DNA from: JACKFB01 sp041389525
GTDB taxonomy: Bacteria > Myxococcota_A > UBA9042 > PHBI01 > JACKFB01
Length of the DNA stretch: 32,695 nucleotides
NCBI GenBank assembly: GCA_041389525.1
Contig: JAWKRR010000073.1
Span: 1-32,695 of the forward strand
Reading direction: 5' to 3'
Under the pieces are notes generated by a model. That model made no database searches. It was not told where the DNA came from and was given only the letters and a program-made list of their open reading frames with translations. Positions within the stretch are counted from its first letter, which is position 1. Each line of letters opens with the position of its first letter. Position numbers and translations under genes: made by a program. Below are positions 25,379 to 32,296 of the stretch, piece after piece.

Positions 25379-27063
25379 TCCACGATCCGCGGGCGCTCGT
25401 GCGCTCCGCCCACATCTCGACCTTCGCGCACATGGGCGAGGTCTACGTCTACCACGACCTCTACGGCTTCATCCTCAAGATGAGCCCCGATATTCTTGAG
25501 TTTTTGCAGGCGTTTCGCGCGCCCGCGGACCCCGAGAAGGTGTGCAGCAAGTTCGGCAACGCGTTCGGCGAGCAGACGCCGGAGAGCTTCGTCAGCATCT
25601 TCCAGCAGTTCAAGTGCCTCGCGACGCCGGGCGAGGACGAGCTGGACGGCCTGTGGGACATGGTCGGGGTGCCCGGGCCGTGGAACGTCTGGCGCCTGGA
25701 AGAAGACGGCGGGCTGACCTTCTTCACCGCGTGGGGCGAGCGCCCCGTGGCGACGCACCGGCTGAGCGCGGAGGAGACCGCCATCTGGAGGCGGATGGAC
25801 GGCGAGGTCCGGCTCTCGGCGCTGGCGGAGGAGTTTGGAAAGCCCGCGGTCGCAGCCCTGGTGCAACGGCTGGCCCACCACGACCTGCAGGCCTTGAAGC
25901 TGTCGGGCGTCGGCCTCTCCTTTTTCAAGGGGCGCCAGCACATGCAGCCGCCCTACCTCACCAGCACGATGCCCTACGCGGACTATGACCCCGACACGGA
26001 CCCGGCGCCGGTGGCCCTGGGCGATCTGCCCAACCCCGAGGCGTACTACCGGGGCGCGATCGACGACGCGGACGCCCAGTTCGACCATCAGGAGACGACG
26101 CTCTCGCACCTGTTCCGCGACCCGCACCCTGCCCTGGCCGGCCGCCGCTACGGCGACGTGCTGGTGGCCGGACTGAGCGCCCGCGGCCTCATCGCCGAGG
26201 GCCCGCTCCGCGTGCTGGAGATCGGCGCCGGGCTGGGCAAGGTCGCTCGCGCGGTCATCGAGTCCCTCCAAGCCGCCGGCCACGAGGTCCGCTACGACAT
26301 CCTCGAGCTGTCGCCGACCCTCGCCGCGCGGCAGCGCGAGGAGCTCGCAGACCTGCCGGTGACCGTCCATCAGGGCGAGGCGCTGTCGGACCCGTGGCCG
26401 GGCGAGGGCTACGACCTGCTCATCTCCAACGAGATGGTCGGGGATCTGCCGGCCGCCCGCCTCACCCACGCGGAGGCCCGGCTCGACGACGAGTCGCTCG
26501 AGGGCGACGCGTTTCAGGCCCACCTGGCGTCCTTGGGACCGGCCGGCGAGGTCGCGGCCCGCTACACCATCCCCATCGGCGACGCCCCGGATCCCTTCTA
26601 CGTCAACGTCGGCGCCATCCGCTTCGTCGAGCTGGCCTTTGAGGCCCTGCGCTCCGGCGGAGCAGCGTTTATCAGCGAGTTTGGCGAGATGGGGCGCTGG
26701 CCGATCTTGTCGACCCAGCTCGACCACCCGGAGCTCTCCATCCACTTCGGGCACCTGATGACGGTCGCCAAGGCGGTGAGGTTCGAGGCCGACTTCGCGT
26801 ACGTCATGGACCTCATCGACATGGACCGCGACGTCCGCGGCCTCGCCACCACGCGCAGCTACTTCCGCGCGCTGGCGGCCATGCTCGCGGAGGCGGGCGT
26901 CACGCTCGAGAAGCGCGCCTACACCGACACGATGGTCGCGGAGCTGCTGGGCGGCGCCATCGACCCCGAGCGCATCGGCGACCTGCGCTACGACAAGATC
27001 GAGGACCGGCTGATGGGCCTCGTCCCCCACGAGTTCAAGGCGCTGCTGCTCAAAAAACCCTGA
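25363..27063 (+). CDS. MidA-like SAM methyltransferase with N-terminal PqqD-like domains
   Basis: This 566-residue cytoplasmic protein has three parts. Residues about 15-90 (AHISTFAHMGEVYVYHDLYG, FILKMSPDILEFLQAF) have the strand-turn-strand plus winged-helix pattern of PqqD/RiPP-recognition domains. Residues about 104-180 look like a second, weaker copy (GLTFFTAWGERPVATHRLSA and a following helix bundle). From about residue 270 comes a class I SAM-dependent methyltransferase of MidA/NDUFAF7 type. It has motif I VLEIGAGLGKVARAV (near 283), an ILELSPTLAARQREEL segment, ISNEMVGDLPAAR (near 355), and a C-terminal helical region. MidA/NDUFAF7 enzymes methylate protein arginines; the target here is unknown. 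GTG 25363 has GGAGG 4 nt upstream and is chosen over a distal start inside the preceding gene. The 16-nt overlap with the lipoprotein gene implies coupling. The PqqD assignment is inferred from pattern only. Confidence 0.8.
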   Translation: MSAEVIHDPRALVRSAHISTFAHMGEVYVYHDLYGFILKMSPDILEFLQAFRAPADPEKVCSKFGNAFGEQTPESFVSIFQQFKCLATPGEDELDGLWDMVGVPGPWNVWRLEEDGGLTFFTAWGERPVATHRLSAEETAIWRRMDGEVRLSALAEEFGKPAVAALVQRLAHHDLQALKLSGVGLSFFKGRQHMQPPYLTSTMPYADYDPDTDPAPVALGDLPNPEAYYRGAIDDADAQFDHQETTLSHLFRDPHPALAGRRYGDVLVAGLSARGLIAEGPLRVLEIGAGLGKVARAVIESLQAAGHEVRYDILELSPTLAARQREELADLPVTVHQGEALSDPWPGEGYDLLISNEMVGDLPAARLTHAEARLDDESLEGDAFQAHLASLGPAGEVAARYTIPIGDAPDPFYVNVGAIRFVELAFEALRSGGAAFISEFGEMGRWPILSTQLDHPELSIHFGHLMTVAKAVRFEADFAYVMDLIDMDRDVRGLATTRSYFRALAAMLAEAGVTLEKRAYTDTMVAELLGGAIDPERIGDLRYDKIEDRLMGLVPHEFKALLLKKP

Positions 27064-27104
27064 GCGCGGCGGCCTGGGACGCCCGGCTCAAGGTCAACAC
27101 CCTC

Positions 27105-28514
27105 TCAGAGAATCCGCGCGACCAGGTCGTAGTCCCCGGCCTCGACGATCTCGGCCTTCACCATGGTGCCGGCGGGCGCGTAGCCCTCATTGATGTAGGT
27201 GACGCCGTCGATATCGGGGGCCTGACCCTGGATTCGCCCTTGCAGCAGCAGGTCGGTCTCGGTGCTGGTGCCCTCGACCAGCAGGTCGACGACGCGGCCG
27301 ACCATGGCCTGATTGATCTCGCTCGAGATCCCTTGCTGCAGCGTCATCAGCCGGTGGTAGCGGTCGTCTTTGACGATGCCCATGACCTGGCCTTCCATCC
27401 GCGCGGACCGGGTGCCGTCTTCGCGCGAGTACTTGAAGACGCCCACGCGCTCGAAGCGGCTCTCGGCGACGAAATCCAGCAGCGCCTGGAACTCCTCCTC
27501 GGTCTCGCCGGGGTGGCCGACGATGAAGGTGGTGCGGAAGGTCATGCCGGGCACGTCTCTGCGCAGCTTCTCGATGAGGCGGCGCGTGTCGTCTTCGGAG
27601 AAGCGGCGGCGCATGCGCTCGAGCATCGGCTGGGCGATGTGCTGTAGCGGCATGTCGACGTACTTGGCGATCTTCGGCTCGGTGGCGATGAGCTCGACCA
27701 GGCCGTCGGTGAAGTTGTGCGGGTAGCAATAGAGCAGGCGGATCCAGCGGATTCCGTCGACCTTCACCAGCTCGCGCAGCAGCGCTTCGAGGCTGGCGGC
27801 GTCCTTTCGGTCGTCGCCGTAATGCGTCAGGTCCTGCGCGATGAGGTTGAGCTCCAGCGCGCCGCCCGCCGCCAGCTTGCGCGCCTCGATGACGATGTCG
27901 TCGATGGGGCGGCTCTTCTGGCCGCCGCGCAGCTTGGGGATGATGCAGAAGGCACAGACTTGGCTGCAGCCCTCGGCGATCTTGACGTAGGCGCTCCACA
28001 CCGGCGTCGTCAGCAGGCGCGGGCTGTAGGCGTCGTAGTTGTAGCCGGGGCGGCCGACGACGGAGCGCGCGGCGGGCTCGGTGGCCTCGGGGTTGCCGAC
28101 GGCTTCGGCCACAGCGGGCTTCCCGTCCAGGATCTGACCGATGCGCCAGTGATCGCCCGTGCCCAAGAAGAGGTCCACCTCGGGGATCTCCTTGGTCAGC
28201 TCGGACTCGTAGCGCTGGGCAAGGCAGCCCGCCACGACCAGCTTCTTCGCGGTCCCCGACTCGGTCTTCGCCCGCGCCAGGTCGAGGATGGTGTCCACCG
28301 ACTCCTCGCGCGCCTCTTCGACGAAGCTGCAGGTGTTGACCACGAGCAGGTCGGCCTCTTCGGCGTTGTCGATGACCTCGTAGTGCCGCTGCGCCAGCTC
28401 GCCGAGCATGATCTCCGAATCCACCCGGTTCTTCGGGCAGCCCAGAGACACAAAGAAGACTTTGCCGCCCGAAGGCGGCGCGGTGGTGGGCAGGTCGGTC
28501 AGGTTGATCGTCAC
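27105..28514 (-). CDS. rimO: Ribosomal protein S12 methylthiotransferase RimO
   Basis: RimO is a radical-SAM enzyme that adds a methylthio group to an aspartate of ribosomal protein S12. The 469-residue protein has an N-terminal UPF0004 domain with its three cluster Cys at 26 (SLGCPKNRVD), 62 (NTCSF) and 97 (VVAGCLAQ). The radical-SAM motif GCSQVCAFC follows (Cys183, 187, 190), then a TRAM domain at the C-terminus (GRVVDLLVEG through to DYDLVARIL). SLGCPKN distinguishes RimO from MiaB. The GTG at 28514 is preceded by GGAGG at 9 nt. It overlaps the lolA stop codon by 4 nt (GTGA), so rimO is the second gene of a lolA-rimO unit. A 41-bp gap separates it from the convergent methyltransferase gene; I see no clear terminator there. 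Confidence 0.97.
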   Translation of the reverse strand: MTINLTDLPTTAPPSGGKVFFVSLGCPKNRVDSEIMLGELAQRHYEVIDNAEEADLLVVNTCSFVEEAREESVDTILDLARAKTESGTAKKLVVAGCLAQRYESELTKEIPEVDLFLGTGDHWRIGQILDGKPAVAEAVGNPEATEPAARSVVGRPGYNYDAYSPRLLTTPVWSAYVKIAEGCSQVCAFCIIPKLRGGQKSRPIDDIVIEARKLAAGGALELNLIAQDLTHYGDDRKDAASLEALLRELVKVDGIRWIRLLYCYPHNFTDGLVELIATEPKIAKYVDMPLQHIAQPMLERMRRRFSEDDTRRLIEKLRRDVPGMTFRTTFIVGHPGETEEEFQALLDFVAESRFERVGVFKYSREDGTRSARMEGQVMGIVKDDRYHRLMTLQQGISSEINQAMVGRVVDLLVEGTSTETDLLLQGRIQGQAPDIDGVTYINEGYAPAGTMVKAEIVEAGDYDLVARIL

Positions 28515-29308
28515 GGGTCGCTTCCTCCACCGCCCGGCCCGCGCGATTCGAGATCCTCGACGCGCACGCCCTTGGGCACCTTGAACTTGAACCCTTCGGG
28601 CTTGAGGTCCTCGTAGGAGGCGCCCTCGAACACGATGTGGCTGACGTTGTCGAGCGGGTCGACCAGCTCGGTCGCGCGGATCTCGAAGGTGCCGGGCGCG
28701 ACCATCAGCCGAAGCTTCTTGTAGTTGGTCTGCGCGTCCTTCGGGGCAAGCGCGAGGACCACCAGCCCATCCTCGGGTGCCTCGAGGCTGACGTTGAACT
28801 CGGCGCGCAGGTCGCCCTGGCCGACCAGAAACTTCAGCGCCGAGTAAAGCTCGCTCTCCCGGACGTCGAGCTTGTAGACGACCTTGTCGTCGGGCTCGTA
28901 GGACCAGAGCACCGAGCCGTCGGAGACGTAGTAGACCTTGTCGGGCTGGGTGTAGTCCCAGCGCATCATGCCGGGCTTCTTGAAGTAGACCATGCCGCTC
29001 TTCTTGAGCGGCCGCGGCAGGTGCTTTCGCTTCACGGTCTGGCGGAAGCGGGCCTTGAAGTCGGTGACCTTCGCGTAGAAGGCGTGCACGCCGTCGACGG
29101 CCTGGTCCAGGGTGACCTTGGAGAGGTCCGCGGCGGCGGGCGCGGGGTCGGCGGCGAGGGCTTGGCCTGCGGGGAGCGCGAGCGCGAGGAGCGAGGCGGC
29201 GACGAGGAGGCGCGCGACCCTGGAGGACGGCGACGAGGTGCGACGCGGCCCTGCTGCGCGCGGCCAAGCAGACGCGACCGGAGCTGCGGCGGTTAGGTCT
29301 CGGGACAT
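28511..29308 (-). CDS. lolA: Outer-membrane lipoprotein carrier protein LolA
   Basis: LolA is the periplasmic chaperone that carries lipoproteins from LolCDE in the inner membrane to the outer membrane. The 265-residue precursor has an unusually long basic n-region (about 30 residues), then a hydrophobic core (VARLLVAASLLALALPAGQALA) cut before ADPAP. The mature part shows the LolA half-barrel pattern: FYAKVTDFKARFRQTVKRK, KSGMVYFKKPGMMRWDYTQP and SDGSVLWSYEPDDKVVYK. These are close to the family's characteristic F-x-Q-x6 and G-x4-KP-x2-RW segments. The ATG at 29308 follows GGAGG at 8 nt; the long n-region could mean the true start is internal, but no better one is visible. It is the first gene of the lolA-rimO unit, behind a strong -35. 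Confidence 0.92.
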   Translation of the reverse strand: MSRDLTAAAPVASAWPRAAGPRRTSSPSSRVARLLVAASLLALALPAGQALAADPAPAAADLSKVTLDQAVDGVHAFYAKVTDFKARFRQTVKRKHLPRPLKKSGMVYFKKPGMMRWDYTQPDKVYYVSDGSVLWSYEPDDKVVYKLDVRESELYSALKFLVGQGDLRAEFNVSLEAPEDGLVVLALAPKDAQTNYKKLRLMVAPGTFEIRATELVDPLDNVSHIVFEGASYEDLKPEGFKFKVPKGVRVEDLESRGPGGGGSDP

Positions 29309-29322
29309 AAGGGAAACCTCCG

Positions 29323-29338
29323 GCCCCCGTGCGGGGGC
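29323..29338 (-). repeat. Hairpin at predicted 5' end of lolA mRNA
   Basis: GCCCCC-GCAC-GGGGGC forms a perfect 6-bp, 4-nt-loop hairpin. It lies between the predicted start of transcription (about 29336) and the lolA ribosome site. It would form the very 5' end of the transcript, where such stems often protect mRNA. Confidence 0.4.
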
Positions 29339-29342
29339 GAGC

Positions 29343-29371
29343 GTAGTACCGAACGCGGCACCTGCTGTCAA
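29343..29371 (-). promoter_or_regulatory. lolA-rimO promoter
   Basis: On the minus strand a perfect TTGACA (29366-29371) is followed after exactly 17 nt by TACTAC (29343-29348). The predicted transcription start, near 29336, gives a leader of under 30 nt. The -35 is ideal and the -10 moderate. Confidence 0.45.
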
Positions 29372-29455
29372 AGGGCGGGACGGTAGCAGGCATTCCGTCG
29401 CGCCGAGGGGTGCGGACGCGCGCGGGGGCCGGACCATTCAGAGCGGGCGCAGGCG

Positions 29456-29484
29456 TCGACAGGAGGCCGGGTCGCACGGATACT
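29456..29484 (+). promoter_or_regulatory. Promoter of small Cys-rich gene pair
   Basis: TCGACA (29456-29461) and GATACT (29479-29484) are exactly 17 nt apart on the plus strand, with five and four consensus matches. They place a transcription start near 29491, 27 nt upstream of the ATG at 29518. The promoter diverges from lolA. Confidence 0.4.
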
Positions 29485-29517
29485 GACGGCGGCTCGCACA
29501 CAAGAGGCCCAGTCTCC

Positions 29518-29874
29518 ATGTCGATGAAATCGGTCGTGACCCTGATGGTGGTCGTCGGTGCCCTGCTCGGGGCGTACTCGCTGCGTCTGCACGAGCACCT
29601 GCTGAGCGCGGACGAGTCCGAGGCGCGCCACGCCTGCCGGCAGCTTTGTAAATTGGGGCTCATGGACGCCGCCGGGGCGACCGATACAGCCTTGGCGGGC
29701 ATCGCGAACGCGGTGGCTGCGACGGCCTGCACCACGATGGACGACGAGACGCAGCTACTCCTCGACTGCCGCGACCGCCTGATGGGTCTCGGCATCAGCG
29801 TCGCCACCTATCGGTGTGTGGTGCGAGCCCACAGCGCCGAGGAGGCGCGCGACTGCAGCGGAGACCTCAAGTGA
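29518..29874 (+). CDS. Small exported Cys-rich protein
   Basis: This is a 118-residue protein with an N-terminal hydrophobic helix (VVTLMVVVGALLGAYSLRL), either an uncleaved anchor or a signal peptide. The rest is helical with seven Cys: ACRQLC, TACTTM, LDCRD, YRCVV and ARDC. The spacing, C-x3-C then single Cys before Arg/Asp-rich helices, resembles a class of small disulfide-linked helical proteins common in myxobacterial genomes, which have no named function. I chose the ATG at 29518 because AGAGG lies 10 nt upstream and the promoter falls just before it. Its TGA overlaps the GTG of the next gene (GTGA), indicating coupled translation. Confidence 0.72.
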   Translation: MSMKSVVTLMVVVGALLGAYSLRLHEHLLSADESEARHACRQLCKLGLMDAAGATDTALAGIANAVAATACTTMDDETQLLLDCRDRLMGLGISVATYRCVVRAHSAEEARDCSGDLK

Positions 29875-30368
29875 CCCACGACGGAAGCCTGGCGGAGCTC
29901 ATCGAGCGACTCGGCGCAGGGCGCGAGCGTTTCGACCAGGAGTTCGCTCGCGATTTGGCGCGCGAGCTGCACGCGCACGCCGACCGTCTGGAGCTGCCGA
30001 TCATCGAGGGGCTGGGCCTGACCGACGTGTTGGTCAGCTTCAGCATGGACCGCGAGATGCGGCTGGTGGTCACCGGCTACCTGCCGGCGCACCCAGGCAG
30101 CGTCACGGTACGCTGGGACGAGCGCGAGTTCCCCTCGGTCCCCATCGCGCTGCTCGCCGAGCCGCGTGACGAGCCATACCTGTTCGCGACGCTGGACTTC
30201 AGCGTGCGCGGGCGCGGGGCCCGGCTCAAGGCCCCCTCAGGCGCGTGGCCCGCGGGCACCCACGTCCATGTGCGCGCGCTGGCCACCGTCGGCGATCGCA
30301 CCGAGTACCGCGTCGAGGCCGGGGGCCACAACGCGTCGGTCAACGCCGACGAGATCGAGCTCGATTAG
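29871..30368 (+). CDS. Conserved-looking protein of unknown function, coupled to Cys-rich gene
   Basis: This 165-residue protein has no signal peptide. The N-terminal third is helical and charged (LAELIERLGAGRERFDQEFA, then DLARELHAHADRLELPII). The rest is strand-rich (EMRLVVTGYLPAHPGSVTVR, LFATLDFSVRGRGARL, HVRALATVGDRTEYRVEAGG), suggesting a small beta-sandwich. I recognise no family. GTG 29871 is preceded by GGAG at 7 nt and overlaps the previous stop by 4 nt; longer in-frame starts would lie inside the upstream gene. It ends 18 bp from the convergent lipoprotein gene. Confidence 0.65.
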   Translation: MTHDGSLAELIERLGAGRERFDQEFARDLARELHAHADRLELPIIEGLGLTDVLVSFSMDREMRLVVTGYLPAHPGSVTVRWDEREFPSVPIALLAEPRDEPYLFATLDFSVRGRGARLKAPSGAWPAGTHVHVRALATVGDRTEYRVEAGGHNASVNADEIELD

Positions 30369-30386
30369 CGAGGCGGCGCCTGCCGA

Positions 30387-32156
30387 TTAGAGGCAGAGCG
30401 GGTTGTCCGCGCGGGCGTCGATGCCGGCGTAGCCGTTGAAGCAGTAGGTCGTCGAGAAGGTCGTCGAGGTGGCCGCGCCGCAGGTCGGGACGGCGCTGTC
30501 GCCGGCGACGCTGCCGTGGCGCTTGCAGGTGTAGAGCGCGGGGTCCATGCCCAGCCAGCCGGCCTTGATGCCGAAGAGCTTGCCGGTGCCCGGCTCGTGG
30601 CGCCACGCCCACGGCGGGCGACCGAACTGCGCGTCGGTCGCGTTGATCGAGTCGACGAACTTGTCAGGCAGCAGCGCGCCGTCGCCGGGCCGGCCAGCCT
30701 CGGTCGCGTAGTCGAAGGTGCTGGCGTAGACCAGCGCGTCGCCGACGGCGGTGCGGCGGGCCCACAGCGTCGGCAAGGTCGGCAGCAGCTCGTAGCCGAT
30801 GTACTCCAGCGGCTTGTCGTCCTCGTCCACGAGGTCGCTGATGTCGTTAGGCCAGCCGTTCTCCTTGGAGATGGCGGTCGGGCCCAGCGGATCGTACGCG
30901 AAGATCAGCTTGCTCATGGAGGCCTTGACGCCCTCGTTGAGCACGCAGGTGGCGAAGGCGCCCGGGTTCGTCGTGTGAATCCACGCGCAGCTCTCGTAGG
31001 TGGGCGAGATGTACGAGCTGAAATGCCCGTCGGGGAAGAGCGTCGCCTGCGCCAGGACATCGCTCACCTCGCCGTACTGCGCCTTGCCCAGCGGACCCAC
31101 GATGCCGCCCTCGGTGGTCGCGAACACCGCCTGGCTCTCGCCGGTGCCTTGTCGCCAGTAGGTGGTCGCCGCGATGGGGCGCTCCGCCGTCTCGCCGCGC
31201 GCCTTCTCGACAGTGACCATCAAGCCGCTCACCGCGTTCGCCCGCGCCAGCGCCGCGTCGGTCGTCTGCGCCCACGGAAAGAGGTACGTGTAATGGATGA
31301 AGTAGTGGGTGGTGGTCTCGGCCACGTCGAAGTAGACGGCCGGGACCAGCTCCGCGGCGTCCTTCTGCAGCCAAGCCTGCGTGTTGGTGCCCACCCAGTC
31401 GCCGTCCACGTCAAAGGCCAGCGGCACCCGCGAGCGGGACGCCGCGCCGGTGGTGTCGGTGACGATGCGCGGGGCGTAGCGCGCGGCCAGGTCGGCGTGC
31501 GCGTCCATCGCGGGGTAGCTCTCGGTGTAGAAGCGCAGCTCGAAGGGGTCCACCATCTTGTTGCCCGCGAAATCGCTGATGATGCTGCCCTGGATGCGCG
31601 CCCGGTAGCTCGACGCGCGCATGAAGTTCTGGGTCGTCGGCGTCAACGTCACCGTCATGTTGTCGGCGGCGATGGCGATGACGATGGGCACCTCTTTGTC
31701 GTCGACGTCGTAGAGCTTCACGGTCTGATTGACGATGTTGTTCGGCGACACGGCCTCGCTGAAGACGATGGTGACCTTGAAGGGGACGCTGACGTCGCCC
31801 TGGCCCTGCTCAGGGCTGGTGAGCGCGACCGTCGGCGGGGTGTTGTCCTCGACGAGGTCGGGCCCGGTGTCTTCGACCGTCTCGGCGTCGGGGGTGGCGT
31901 CCGGCACAACGTCGGGCGCGCCGTCGACCTTGACCTCCGCGCTGGCGTCGGCATCCGGCACCGCGTCGCCGACCGCATCCGGGACCGCGTCGGGCTGAGT
32001 CGCGTCCACGTCGAAGAAGCCGAGGTCGCCGATGGCCGCGTCGCCGAGCCCCTCGAGGCTCTCGTCACCGCAGGCACCCAGGCTCGCCAGTCCGAAAATC
32101 GCCAGTCCGATGCACGCGATTCGTGCGTTCGTGGCTTGGATTCGTTTCGTGCTCAT
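30387..32156 (-). CDS. Lipoprotein with Big_5-like domain and unknown C-terminal domain
   Basis: This is a 589-residue lipoprotein with lipobox LGAC at Cys29 and Gly at +2. An Asp/Pro/Val linker follows (about residues 45-105, with repeated PDAVPDA/GDAVPDAD units). Residues about 107-215 form a bacterial Ig-like Big_5 domain (NTPPTVALTSPEQGQGDVSV, VTIVFSEAVSPNNIV, SYRARIQGSIISDFAGN). The larger C-terminal part begins with a YAPRIVTDT segment and contains AETTTHYFIHYTYLFPWAQT and SGLMVTVEK. This is reminiscent of secreted Vps62-like proteins, whose core reads YFIxYxxxP followed by a HEND/GDWE-type motif, but the acidic motif is not visible. A few Cys near the end (CKRH, TCG, YCFN) may form disulfides. 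The start ATG has only a weak GGCGG-like site. Function unknown. Confidence 0.8.
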   Translation of the reverse strand: MSTKRIQATNARIACIGLAIFGLASLGACGDESLEGLGDAAIGDLGFFDVDATQPDAVPDAVGDAVPDADASAEVKVDGAPDVVPDATPDAETVEDTGPDLVEDNTPPTVALTSPEQGQGDVSVPFKVTIVFSEAVSPNNIVNQTVKLYDVDDKEVPIVIAIAADNMTVTLTPTTQNFMRASSYRARIQGSIISDFAGNKMVDPFELRFYTESYPAMDAHADLAARYAPRIVTDTTGAASRSRVPLAFDVDGDWVGTNTQAWLQKDAAELVPAVYFDVAETTTHYFIHYTYLFPWAQTTDAALARANAVSGLMVTVEKARGETAERPIAATTYWRQGTGESQAVFATTEGGIVGPLGKAQYGEVSDVLAQATLFPDGHFSSYISPTYESCAWIHTTNPGAFATCVLNEGVKASMSKLIFAYDPLGPTAISKENGWPNDISDLVDEDDKPLEYIGYELLPTLPTLWARRTAVGDALVYASTFDYATEAGRPGDGALLPDKFVDSINATDAQFGRPPWAWRHEPGTGKLFGIKAGWLGMDPALYTCKRHGSVAGDSAVPTCGAATSTTFSTTYCFNGYAGIDARADNPLCL

Positions 32157-32260
32157 CGCGTCACCGCCTTGCGCATCGCGGGCCGCGAGTCGAGGCCAGC
32201 CCGACCTTGGCCTTGCCGTCTGCGCGCCGCCGGTGGTAAGGCCCGCACGCCGTTCCGAGC

Positions 32261-32290
32261 GTTCTACACAACGTGCCTTCAAGGCGTCAA
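32261..32290 (-). promoter_or_regulatory. Promoter of Big_5 lipoprotein gene with spacer palindrome
   Basis: TTGACG (32285-32290) and TAGAAC (32261-32266) lie 18 nt apart on the minus strand, with five and four consensus matches, about 100 nt upstream of the start codon. A perfect GCCTT-C-AAGGC palindrome (32275-32285) sits in the spacer and could be an operator. The element lies just before the divergent permease gene. Confidence 0.42.
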
Positions 32291-32296
32291 ACCGAT

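Noticed and set aside
25207..27030. Minus-strand 607-codon frame opposite the methyltransferase
   Set aside because: Shadow of the plus-strand gene, which carries the SAM-binding motifs and overlaps its neighbour in a normal way.
27064..27104. Terminator between the methyltransferase gene and rimO
   Set aside because: The 41-bp gap has no stem of useful length on either strand.
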